Assembly: GCA_958009055.1 (NCBI GenBank) | Contig: OY253657.1 | Location: forward strand, 124,001-188,000 | Length of the DNA stretch: 64,000 nt | Direction: 5' to 3' | Source of the DNA: Choricystis sp. odSpoLacu1 | Taxonomy: Eukaryota > Chlorophyta > Trebouxiophyceae | Shown: piece after piece, positions 36,702 through 46,897 of the stretch | Layout of the letters: each line of letters opens with the position of its first letter | Numbering within the stretch: position 1 is the first letter of the stretch | The notes under the pieces: generated by a model | Seen by the model: the letters and a program-made list of their open reading frames with translations, nothing else | Told to the model about the DNA's origin: nothing | Databases searched by the model: none | Position numbers and translations under genes: made by a program

Positions 36702-38093
36702 TCACGTCTTTGCCACCTCCGCCACCTGCCACCTCTTTCTCAGCGTGTCCAGGGCGCGCCGGTGCTGCCCCCCCTGCCAAAAGATTTTTGAGCACGCCGC
36801 ATTGCCACAGACCCAGAACGCAGCGTCCACGCCGGGAGGCGGCCGGTCGCGGCCAGGGGGGAGTGTCAAAGCATCGACGTCAGCCCTCGTCAACGGCTCA
36901 TCTCGCAGCGCGGCTCCACAGTCCACGCACCGCGTCAAAAAGCACGCTGGATCGGGGCGCAGCGAGAAGGCGGCCAGCACGGCGGCCGCCTGGTCAACAG
37001 CGCCGCCTGCCGGCTGCAGGCGCAGCGCGCGGCCACGCGGCAGCAAGGCTGCGGCCGCGGCGTCGGTGGTGACAGCGATGGTGGTGTCACTGCCCACGAT
37101 GGCGGCGTGCATGGCGGCGACGACGGCGGGGCGGCCGCCGGGGGAGGCGCGGCGCGCGGCGGAGGTTGCTGACACGCCTAGCAACCGCAGCTGCCGGGCC
37201 AAGCCTTCACACGCTTCATCGCACACGAAGGAAGCAGCTGTGCCGTCCTCACCCCATTCAGCGGGGCGGGGAGGAGGGGACGGCGTGGCGGCGCGCTGCC
37301 GCAGCGCCGCGCCGCGCCCGCGCCGCCGCCTGCGGGGCGAGGCCAGGCCCGCCTGGGCGTGCATTCCCCACCAACGCCCAATGGAAGCGTAGAGCGTGGT
37401 GGTGGAGTCGTCTGTGGGCGCGGCGTCGCTGTCGTTATCGCTGTGTTTTTTCGGTTTTGCTGCAGACAGCGGCCACCGCGCCGGCGGCGCGCGGCGCGCC
37501 AACGCGGCCGCCACATCCAGCAGCACAGCAGCATCCATGGCGGCATACTGCACCTGGGCGGCCGTCAACGGGCGGGCGCCCCCCCAGTCAGAGCGTTGGA
37601 GGGACTTGTCGAGAGACACACCCACCAACGCTGCCGCGACGCGCGCCAGGCTCGCCCCCGCCAGCTCGGGCGCCGCCAGCGGCAGGATGCGCCTCACATC
37701 CACCGCGTGCGTGGCTGAGCCCAGGACGGTGCGGCGTGCCGAAAGAGCGGCTAAATCAGCTGGGAAACCAAAGCCAAGGCACGGGACACGCTTCGCGCGC
37801 AGGCAGCCGCCCACGGCGGCGGCCACTGAATCCACTGCGTCGGAACCGTGGTTTGTTTCCAGCTCTACCCAGTCCACCACGTAGACAGCCCGACTGCCGT
37901 CGGCGTGGGCGACAGCCAGCTGGGTCAGAGCGGCGGGGGCGACGCCGCCGCCGGTGGGGGGCGCGCCCCACTCCACATCCAGCGCGACGGCGGCCAGAGG
38001 AGAGGTGCAGGGAGTGTGCAGGCGCAGCAAGGGAGCCGCGTCGGCGGGGGAGGAGACGAGGTGCACCTCGCCTCCTCGAGGAGGAGAGGCCAT
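36702..38093 (-). CDS. Mut7/EXD3-type 3'-5' exonuclease with Mut7-C RNase domain
   Basis: An intronless 463-residue protein with two domains. The N-terminal DEDDy exonuclease has ALDVEWGAP (Asp and Glu of Exo I), LGFGFPADLAAL (Exo II Asp) and VQYAAMDAAVLLDV (Tyr and Asp of Exo III), so all catalytic residues are present. The C-terminal Mut7-C domain has ASFVCDEACEGLARQLRLLG, then FLTRCVDCGAAL and WVCGNAACSKIFWQG, whose paired Cys form the zinc knuckle. The same pairing occurs in C. elegans MUT-7, animal EXD3 and plant homologues, which act in small-RNA or tRNA metabolism. The start chosen is MASPPRGG; upstream codons continue the frame but look like leader sequence. It is divergent from the R3H/G-patch gene by 148 bp. 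Confidence 0.82.
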   Translation of the reverse strand: MASPPRGGEVHLVSSPADAAPLLRLHTPCTSPLAAVALDVEWGAPPTGGGVAPAALTQLAVAHADGSRAVYVVDWVELETNHGSDAVDSVAAAVGGCLRAKRVPCLGFGFPADLAALSARRTVLGSATHAVDVRRILPLAAPELAGASLARVAAALVGVSLDKSLQRSDWGGARPLTAAQVQYAAMDAAVLLDVAAALARRAPPARWPLSAAKPKKHSDNDSDAAPTDDSTTTLYASIGRWWGMHAQAGLASPRRRRRGRGAALRQRAATPSPPPRPAEWGEDGTAASFVCDEACEGLARQLRLLGVSATSAARRASPGGRPAVVAAMHAAIVGSDTTIAVTTDAAAAALLPRGRALRLQPAGGAVDQAAAVLAAFSLRPDPACFLTRCVDCGAALRDEPLTRADVDALTLPPGRDRPPPGVDAAFWVCGNAACSKIFWQGGQHRRALDTLRKRWQVAEVAKT

Positions 38094-38241
38094 CTGCTGT
38101 TTGTGAACGAAAAAACACATTTGCTCCTCTTTCTTTTCGCGCGCGGTTGGGGGTCCCACCGCGCACGCACGCACACACACACACACCCGCGCGCCCCTCA
38201 CACGCGTGTTGGGTGTGTGTGTGTGCGCCCCACACACCCAC

Positions 38242-39848
38242 ATGACGCCCGCCTGCAAGCGCCCCGCGCCGCGCGGCGCCCCAACCCGGCGCCGCGCGCG
38301 CCTTGACCCCGAGGCCGCCGACCTCGTCATCGGGGGCGTCCACCTGCGCGTGAGCGAGGGCGGGGTGGCGACCAGGGTGGTGGAGAATGAGGAAGATGCT
38401 GCCCCGCCTGGCGCGCGCGCTCGCGACGACGACGACGACGACGACGCGGCTGCCGCCGCCGCCCAAGACTACATGGACTCCATCGATGCCGGCGACGCGG
38501 CCACCCTGTTTGCGTCAGCCACCACGGGCGCCACTGTGGGGCGGGGGCCGGCTCCTGAAGACTTGACGTCGGCCGACGACGACGACGACGAGCACGACAC
38601 GCGTCGCGCCGGGTCCTCCGGCGGCGCGTCCGAAGGGTGGGGCACGGTGGGTGGGGCGCTGTCCGACTCGGACGCGGACAATGCTGCGACTGCCATGGCG
38701 GCCGCCTCCCTCGCCGAGATGTGGCCCCTGCCGTCGGCGCGCGCGCGCGCGGCGCGCCCGGCGCCGCGCGCAAAACGAAGAAGAAGAAACCACCCACCGC
38801 CGACGCCATGGACGCCACCCCGTCCGCCGCCACTCTCCGCATGGCGCCCGGCGACAAGACGCGCGCCAGACGGGCGCGCGTCGACGCCCGCCGCGCGGCG
38901 CGCGCCTCTGCGAGAGGCTTTGATTTAAGAGCGGCTGACGCGGCGTTGGCGACATTCGTATCGGACGTTGCCGCCGGCCGGGACGCCGACGTGTGCGCGT
39001 TCCCACCCCTGCCGGCAGCTGCAGCTTCCCGTGTCACGAAGCTGGCAGCGTTGTACGGTCTCAAAGCTGGGATGCAAGGGTCCGGCAAAAAGCGGGTCGT
39101 GGTCGCGCTGCCGACACCACGCACCGCCCTCCCTGTGGGTGCCGCCGCCGCCCGCGTCGCCGACATGCTGTCCTGGCATGATGAAGCGGTCGCCCTGGCG
39201 GCGGCCCCCGTGGCTGAAGTGGCGGCGAGATTGCGTGGGGTGCCCGCGGCGACGGTGGCGGCCGCGGTCGCGAACGAGAGGGCGGCCGCGGCCGCGGCCG
39301 CCTCGACGCGCACAGCTCGCCGCCGCGGCGGGGGCGCTCCGGCGCCCTCTACCGGCGCTGCGCCTGCCTTTGTGTCCGCAGGCACGCTTGCGGACGGCAG
39401 CGCGGAGGCAGTGACGCGGCTGGCGCCGGTCGCTGCCGCTGCTTCAGGCGACGACGACCGTTGCCCCTCCCCTGCCCCGCGCTCGCCCCCCGCCTCCCCG
39501 CCACCACCACCCCCGCCCCCCCCACCCCCGCCGCCCGCGTGGCCGCCATCTGACAGCGCGGCTGCCGTGGCGTGGCCGACGGCGGCGAGCGAGCGCGCGG
39601 CGCGCAAGAAGAAAGAAAAACTGGCGCGGCGGGCGGCGCGCGCGGCGGGGGGGACGCCCGATCCTGCTGCTCCCCCAGGTGCCGGCTTCGGCGCCTTCGA
39701 AGCCCACTCCCGGGGCGTTGGCTCCCGCCTGCTGGCCAAGATGGGGTTTGGCGGGCCGGGCGCGGGGCTGGGGGTGAGGGGGCAGGGGCGCGCGGAGCCG
39801 CTGGCCGCCGCCACGCGCCCACGGCGCGCGGGGCTGGGGGCAGAGTGA
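38242..39848 (+). CDS. R3H and G-patch protein (SQS1/PFA1-like), frame change near 38.75 kb
   Basis: The N-terminal frame (MTPACKRPAPRG, with acidic DDDDDD stretches and QDYMDSIDAGDA) runs from 38242. The C-terminal frame carries an R3H domain (FDLRAADAALATFVSDVAAG, SRVTKLAALYGLKAG, GKKRVVVALP) and a final G-patch (HSRGVGSRLLAKMGFGGPG, LGVRGQGRAEPL). The two join inside an alternating GC run at about 38733-38766, giving a product near 534 residues; a one-base indel there is the simplest reading. The order acidic region, R3H, then C-terminal G-patch is that of yeast Sqs1/Pfa1 and plant homologues. These stimulate the DEAH helicase Prp43 in ribosome maturation and spliceosome disassembly. The two helical KTKKKK and KKKEKLARR stretches could be nuclear signals. 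Confidence 0.75.
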
Positions 39849-40021
39849 GAGAGGAGGGTGTGTGCACTTTTTTATGTAGCTTGTCTAGGGGGGGTGTCAT
39901 GCACTGCATTGTTTTTTTGGATCCACAGAGGGCGCAAGGAGGGAAGGGAGAGGTGGTTTTTGTCGCGTCGCCGTCACTCCTTCCATCATTTTTCTCGCTG
40001 CGCCGCGCCTCTCTCCCACCC

Positions 40022-41489
40022 ATGGACGCCGCCGCGCCGGCCCCCCCGCCGGCGCCCGACGCGCCCGACGCCCCCCGCGCCAACGGCGGCGTGCCCCCCG
40101 CCGCCGAGGCGCCGGCGGCCGAGGTGCCGGCTGCGGACCCCCCGATGCCGCCCGCTGCCCCCGACTCTGCCTCCGGCCCCCGCGTTCGCCTGCGCCTCGA
40201 CTCGTGCTGCTTCCTGACGCGCGAGGACGGCGGCGTCGTCCTGGTGCCTCAAGACAAGGCCGTCGAAAAGGGGTGGCTGACGGACGCGGCGCTCGCGTCC
40301 CTCGAGAGGCTGGTGGCGGAGGCCGCCAAGCGGGCGCCGCCGCCGCCGCCGGGGGCGCCCGTGCGGCGGGGACCAGACGTGAGTGGGGTGGGGGGGGGGG
40401 AAGGAGGGATGGGCGCCGTTTTTTTTTCACGGAGCGGCGCGGCGCCGGGTGGCGTGGGTGTGCGGCGCACACCGCCTGTCACCCCCCACGCGGCCTGCAC
40501 GCACGTGCACCTGGCGTGCCCGGGAGTGGGGGCGGGCCGGCGGGTCGACATCAGGGGCGAAACCCAGAGCGCCGGTGCAGCCGGCAAAATGCGTGCGGGC
40601 TCTTTTCCCTTCAATCACCCACCCACACCCACACCACCCCCAGGGCCGCCCCCGCCCCCCGTCCGCGGGTGGCGGCGCCTCCATGCCCCCCCCCACCGCC
40701 GACTGGCGCGCCCGCGCGACCGCCGTGCTGGCCCAGGTGCGGTCCGCCCTGGGCGCCAACGCCTGGATCTTCGACAAACCCGTCGACGGCGCCGCCGTGC
40801 CCGACTACTACACCGTCATCACCAGCCCCATGGACCTGGGCACGGTGGCGAGCAAGTTGGAAGGGGAGGCATACACCGAATCAGGCCCCTTTCTATCGGA
40901 TGTGGCCCTCGTCTGGTCCAACTGCGCCGCCTACAACGGCCCCGACTCAGACGTCGGCAAGCTGGGCGCCCGCATGGAGGGCGTGTTTGAGCGGACGGCC
41001 GCGGCGGCGGGCTTTGCGCTGGCGCCGCGCGCCAAGCGCCCGCGCGCGACGGCCGGCGTCGCGCGCCCGCGCTACGAGCCGCCGCCGCCGCCTCCGTCTC
41101 GTTCCGGTGGTGCCGGTGGTGGTGGCGCCCGCTCCGGTGGTGGCGGCACCGGCCGGCTAGCCCGCACCGCGTCGCGCGGCGGCGGCGGCACGTCCTCCGG
41201 CCGCGTCGGCCGCGCCCCCGCCCCCCCCGCCCCCCGCGCCATGCCCTTTGAACGCATGCAAGCCATTGGTGAGGCGCTGGGCACGCTGGATGGGGACGCG
41301 CTGGCGGGCGCCCTCGACATTGTGCGCCACGCGCTGGGTGACGAGTCCGGGGGGGAGGTCGAGCTCGACTTTGATGCCATCGGCCCCGACGCCCTGTGGT
41401 CGCTGGACGCGTACCTGGGGTCCCTGGGCATTGCCACGGGGCCGCCGGTGGCGGACGTGAGTGATGAGAGTGAGAGCGAGAGCGAGTGA
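40022..41489 (+). CDS. GTE-type bromodomain/NET transcription regulator
   Basis: Exons 40022-40378 and 40644-41489 give 400 residues. The bromodomain (about 138-225) has ANAWIFDKPVDGAAVPDYYT, ITSPMDLGTVASKLE, FLSDVALVWSNCAAYNGPDS, including the acetyl-lysine-contacting Asn of the YN motif. The NET domain (about 319-380) is FERMQAIGEALGTLDGDALA, then IVRHALG and ELDFDAIGPDALWSLDAYLGSL. One bromodomain followed by NET and an acidic SESESE tail is the plant GTE layout, in contrast to the two bromodomains of animal BET proteins. It should read acetylated histones and promote transcription. The first exon is a Pro/Ala-rich region ending with a conserved-looking RLRLDSCCFLTREDGGVVLV. Confidence 0.9.
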
Positions 41490-41857
41490 AATGAGTGGGG
41501 GGGTGGTTTTTGGTTTTTGGACAAAAACACTAAAAAAAGGGTGTGAGTTGTGAGGGTGTGGGGGTGTGGGGATCGCGCGCACGGTTGTGCTGTGTGTGTG
41601 CTGTGCGTGTGGGGCGGTGTGTTGCGCTCCTTTTTTCATTCTCCCCAACCAAAGCGAAGCGAGAAAGAAGGTCGGCCAGTTTTCCGGCACGCGGTGCTCG
41701 CATCTTCTGCGCCTCTCCCTTCCTCTCCCCCGCCCCTGTCTCCACACCGTGCCCGCCCCGAGTGTGCACGCACCTTCCGCCACGCTGCTTGTGTGGCAAT
41801 TCGAACGCGTTTGCACAGCGACACTCTTTTTTTCGCGCCGCAACAATTCAACCCACA
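41490..41857. other. intergenic, no gene seen
   Basis: Spacer between GTE and the BRO1-domain gene, G/T-rich at first (GTGTG stretches at 41550-41620) and pyrimidine-rich toward the next start. No coding signal. Confidence 0.5.
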
Positions 41858-43314
41858 ATGCCTGACGACCCGCCCCACGACGTGCGCCTGACCACGCCCG
41901 AAATCGTCGCCGTCGTGCCGTACGAAGACTTGTTCTCAGATTTTAACACCAAACAGTTTCGGTGCGTGAAGGAGAAGGGAGCGCGTTGCTTTTTGTTTGT
42001 TTTGTTGCCCCGACCCGCTCAACCCTCCTCCCCCTCTCCCCACACACACAGCTACACCGACGTCGCCAAATCGCAGGCGGACGACCTCAAGGAGCTCACC
42101 ACCCTGCGCGGCATGGCGTGCGGCAAGCGGTCGAGCCTCGCCACAGGCACCCTGGATGAGGAGGGGGAGCCGGCAGAGGATTATGATGAACACGCGCGCT
42201 GGGTGAGTGATGTCTGTTGTTGTGTGTGTGGTGTGTGTGCTGTGTGCTGTGTGGTGTGTGTGGTGTGTGGTGTGTGCAGCAGCGTGCGTGAACAAAGAAT
42301 CGCGTCGCGTGGTTGTTTGGTGTGTGTTTTTGCGCAGAATCAAAAAACCCAACCACCCCCCACCACCCCACACCCTTTCACCCACACCAGCTCGTCAAAT
42401 ACTTGGACGCCCTGCACGATTTTGAAGCCAAGTACCTGGCCGACCCCCCCCCCCGCGACCTGCCGGGCGGGGGCGTGCTGACAGTCGTTGCGTCTATGTT
42501 TGGAGGGGGTCCTGTGGCCGCAAAACTCGTGTTTGATTGGTCGTCCGCTGCTGCGTGCACACCCACCAGGTTCACCCGCGTCACCGGTGTCACCGCCGAG
42601 CGCGCCGCCACGCGCGCGCTGTTGGCGGCCGCGCTGCGGGGCGCGGGGGCGGCGGCCGCGGCCGCGACGGCAAAAGCCGGGGGCGACGCGGCCGCCCTCG
42701 TAGCGGCGGCCGGCCTGTTTCGCCGCGCGGCGGGCCTGTATGGCGCCGTGGCGGACGCGGCGACCGTGCCCGACGGTGGCGCCCCCGCGGAGCTGACGGC
42801 CGCTGTGGCAGCCGCTCTCGGCGCCCTCTCCCTCGGCGATGCTCAAGCCCTGGCCGCCACCAAGGCCGATGTCACCGGCCTGGCCCCCTCCAGCGTCGCC
42901 TCCCTGCACGTGGGCGCGGTGGGTCTGTACAAGGCGGCAGCCGATGCTTTGAACGAGGCTGGCTGCGCTCCGCTTGCCTCGGCCGCGGCCGCGGGGGCCA
43001 CCCTGGCCGCCGCCCGCGCTCGCAAGGCGGCGGCGGCGGCATGGTACAAGGACCTGGACCCTGGGAAGTCGATTGCCGAACTGAAAGAAGCGACGTCTGC
43101 GCTGGTGGCGGGGCGGTCTGCTGCGCGCGGCGCTGGCCCCCGCGCCGCGGCGGCGTGGACCGCCGTCTTCGACGCTGAAACCGCGGCCATCAAGGCTGCG
43201 TCCATTGTGCTGGAGAGGGAGAGGACGGTGGTGTACTTGACGCCGATCCCGGCGGCCGCGGCGCCGCTGCCGCCGGCGAGGGTGGTGGTCGCGGCGGCAC
43301 CGCTGTCGGAATGA
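41858..43314 (+). CDS. BRO1-domain protein (plant BROX-like)
   Basis: Exons 41858-41961, 42052-42202 and 42391-43314 give 392 residues, essentially one BRO1 domain. Matching parts are FRYTDVAKSQADDLKELTTLRG, then LVKYLDALHDFEAKY, LVFDWSSAAACT, TRVTGVTAERAATRALLAAAL, a long boomerang of Ala-rich helices with LFRRAAGLYGAV, LGDAQALA and SVASLHVGAVGLYKAAADAL, and WYKDLDPGKSIAELKEATSAL. BRO1 domains bind the ESCRT-III subunit CHMP4/SNF7 at endosomes; plants have several single-domain versions. No CaaX box is visible at the C-terminus, unlike animal BROX. The second intron contains a GT/TG-rich stretch. Confidence 0.8.
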
Positions 43315-43545
43315 AAAAGAGAAAAGGAGGGGGGTCGATGAATTAACTGAGTTTGGATGGTGGTTTTGTGTTTTGTGTGGGTGGTGGCGTGCAGAGGGGG
43401 AGGGAAAGGGACAGAAGGGAGGGAAAGAAGCAAAAACGCACACACAACTCGCGTCGTCGTTTTCTCTTTGCGGCGAGCGGGGGCAGCCGCCGCCCGCCGC
43501 CCGTTAGTGCCATCCACAGCAACAGAGACGGGTTTGGTGTCTGCC

Positions 43546-46061
43546 ATGGAGGACGACCCAGGTGCGTGGCACCGCGGAGCGCGCGCGACGCCCCCCCACA
43601 TTGGCAGCAGCCGCGAGAATGCCCAATTCCCTCACAAACACTCCCTCCCCTCCCCCCTCCCCCAGTCGAACGCGTGCGCCAGCACGTCGTGCAGACGTTG
43701 TCTCTGGAGCGGCCCCAGGACGCGGAAGCGTATGCAGAGTGAGTAGTTTGTTTGTGCCTGGGGGGGGGACGCCCCGTTTTTGGCTTGTTTTCGTTTTTCG
43801 ACCGACCCGCCCTTTCCTCCTCCCACACAGGCTCGTCACCCTCATCCGCACGCTGCGCTCCACCGTGGCCCCCGCCACCGACCCGTCCCTGGAGGACGCG
43901 CCGTCGCCGCCTCCACCCCCCGTCGCGGCTGCCGCGACTCACCTGCGCGTCGTGGTCGACGCGCTGGCACGGGCGGCGGCCGCCCTGGACTCGCGCCGGC
44001 ATGAGGCCCTGCTGACAGAGGTGCTGGCGGTGGGGGCGTGGGGCGTGGACGAGGTAAGAGAAGGGAAGAAAGAAAGGACCACATCATTTTTTTCCTTCAT
44101 TTTTTGTCGGCGATGACCACCACTAAACTACTTACGTCACAACAAACGCGGAAAAGCAAACCGTTTTACGGTTGCTGATGACGATAGTTTATTCCAATAC
44201 TATCTTTCGGGGCTGAGACGAAAAAATGGAAACGGAAATACGCAGGGGGTGCGCTCGGTTTTGCTTCGCCGACCCTTTCCATCCCTAACCCTCCATCCCT
44301 CCTTCCAACCCTCCCAACCCTCCCAACCCTTCAGCCACTGCGCGCCTCCTGGCTCGCCTTCCTGTCGCACGCCGCCATCGCGTCTCCCGCCTGCATGGAC
44401 CCCGTGCTGCGGGCCCTGATGGCGGCGTTGTCCCCGCCGCCGCCGCCGCCGACGGCCGACGGCACGCCGCCGCCACCCTCCCCATCGCCGTGGGCGCCAC
44501 TGCCGCCCGCCGCCGCCACGGCTCAAGCCGCCGTCGTGGACGCGTTGGTGTCGTTGACCCGCCTCATCCCCACCGCCCCAGCGCGCGCGGCTCCCCTGCT
44601 CGCGGGCGCAGCGCCGCACGCCGCGCGCGGCGCGCGCGCGCAGCGCGCGTGGGCGCACGCCTCCCTCGCCCTGGCGGCCCACGTGCCCTCCCTGGCGCCC
44701 GCCGTGGTGGAGGCGGTGGTGGATGCGGTGGTCGCGAGGGATGTTGAAATTTTGTGGCAAGACATCGCACCGACGGACGACGCCGACGCCGACGCGGCGG
44801 GCGCGACGCCCACCGCCACGCCCACCAACCCCGACTCGGGCGCCCCGATCGCGGATGACGCGGACGCAATATTTGAGTTGGAGGGACACACCGACGCGAT
44901 GCACATCTGGGATGAGGCCACTGCTGCAGCCGCAGCAGCAACAGGCGGATGGGGGCGCACGGGCGACGCGGGCGCGCGCGGTCCGGCAGCTGGCGGCTTC
45001 GAACCCGCCGCCGCCGCTGCGGCCCGCCCCGCCGCCGCGCCCCGGGGCGAAGCAGTCGCCGCCGCCGCGGACGGCGTGGACGCCGTCATGGACGCCGCGC
45101 TGAGTAGGGTGGGCGGGATCGAAGGCGCGTGGCGCGTGGTGACTGCGGCGTTTGAACGCGCCATCCTGCCCGCCCGCCGCCCCAAGTTTGCGCCCTACCT
45201 GTTGTGGGCGGTGGTGGGGGGCGATCCAAGTAGACGAGCTCCTGAGTTCATGGAGGGGCTGCTGGATGCGGCGTTGGGTGGCTGGAGGCAAGGCGGGAGA
45301 GTGGCGGCGGCCCTGCCCGCCCGCGCTCTCCCCACCACCGTGCGCGCTGGCGCGGCCGCCTTCTACGGCTCCTTTGCCGCGCGGGCGGCCACCGCACCTC
45401 GCGACGCCCTGGTGGCGTCCCTGGCCCGGCTGGCTGCGTGGTGCGTGTGGGCGGCGCCGGAGCCTGTGAGTGGGGGGGGCGTCCGCGCACGCGCGCGCGC
45501 CGCGCGCCTCCTCCCCCACGCCCGACAACACAGCCGTGTGGCCGGCCGCGTGCCAGGCCCTGTTCTACGCGCTGGCGTTCAGGTGCGCGGATTTGGTGCC
45601 ACCACCGGCAGCCGATGCGGGTGCACACGCCGCGCCGCCACCCCCCCCGTTCCTCGATGACGTTGCCACCCTCGTCTCCCACCCGGCCCGCCCCCTGTCC
45701 CGCGTCCAACCCCCCGTCGCCCTGGAGTTTGCGCGGGCGGCGAGGCGGGTGCGCCTGCCGGGCGTGGACGCGACGGCTGCTGCTGCCGCGGCGGGCGCGC
45801 CGCCGCCGCCGGTCCAGGCACGTGGCTGCCCGTCCCGCGCGGACGCCTTCTTCCCGTTCGACCCCTACCTGCTTCCCCGGTCGGCCGACAGGCTGGCCCT
45901 GGACGCCACCTACATCGCGTGGGCGGGGGGGCGGCCTCAGTGGCCGCCGGGAGCGCCGGCGCCCGTCGCAGCCGCTGCTGTTGCCGACGCCGCGATCGAG
46001 CCCGACTCGCCTGGCGCCTCGGTGTCGTCGTTGGCGGGTTCATCCTCTGACGATGATGACA

Positions 46062-46092
<31 letters not shown>

Positions 46093-46798
46093 AATGGAGG
46101 AAGACACTTCATCCTCCGACGACGACGCGTCCGCCGACCAGCTGTCCCCGCCCCGCCCATGGTGGCACCGCCCCGTGGGGGCCGCCATCGGCGCCTGCCG
46201 CAAGCGTCCCGCTGTGGGGACGCCGTCGTCGGATGGGAGGGGGGGGGGCCACGCGCGCGGGCGCGCGCGCGCGCGCGCTCCGTTGGCTGGGTCTCTGGTT
46301 TCTGCCTCCCCTTCCACCGGGGCCGCGCCCCCGCGGCCACCTTCTGTACCTCGGCGGGCGCTCGGGGGCGGCCCTGCCGGCGTGGCAGCCCTCGGCACGT
46401 CGCCGCTGGTGTGGGGCAACAGCGGCGCTCCGCGCGCCGCGCTCGGCGTGTCCCCCGCGGGCGCGTCCACTGGCGGCCTGCCCAGGCCGGCGGCACTGGC
46501 CGCGGGGGCGGCGCCGCTGGGCGTGTCTCCGTTGGGGGGGGGTGGCCGCGCGTGGGGTGTGTCCCCCACCGCCGCGTCAAGCGCCGAGTCGCAGCCCGCG
46601 CCGCCGCCGCGGGGGGCGCGGGGCGGCACCCCCAGAGCCGCGTGGCACCCAGACGCGTGGCCCACGACGACGGTGGAGGCGGGGGCGGGAGTAGGAGGCG
46701 GCGTCACTCAGCTGCCTGCGCGGTGTGCGAGCGGGGGGCTCACGCGCGCCATCGCGCGGTGCGCGAGCGACCACCCCCAACCCACCAAGGAGCCTTGA
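43546..46798 (+). CDS. RRN3: RRN3 (TIF-IA) RNA polymerase I initiation factor
   Basis: Exons 43546-43561, 43666-43738, 43831-44053, 44335 to about 45469, and 45534-46798 encode about 903 residues. RRN3 binds Pol I and recruits it to the rDNA promoter, making it the growth-controlled step of rRNA synthesis. The HEAT-repeat body includes PKFAPYLLWAVVGG and LARLAAWCVWAAPE. After the last junction are the diagnostic VWPAACQALFYALAFRCADL, then SRVQPPVALEFARAARRV and FFPFDPYLLPRSADRLAL and YIAWAGG. An acidic block follows (DDDDNDDDDDDDDEGMEED) and then a long Pro/Ala/Gly-rich tail of about 240 residues. The obvious donor GTGAGT at 45466 leaves the next exon out by one base. GTGGGG at 45470 keeps frame, or an indel lies at the junction. 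Confidence 0.83.
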
Positions 46799-46897
46799 GA
46801 GATGGTGGGAGGGAGTGTTTGTTTTTGTTGTGTATGTGGGGATCAGCCGTTTCAGCCGTCACACACAAACCGTTCACACCAAACACACGTTTTTCGT

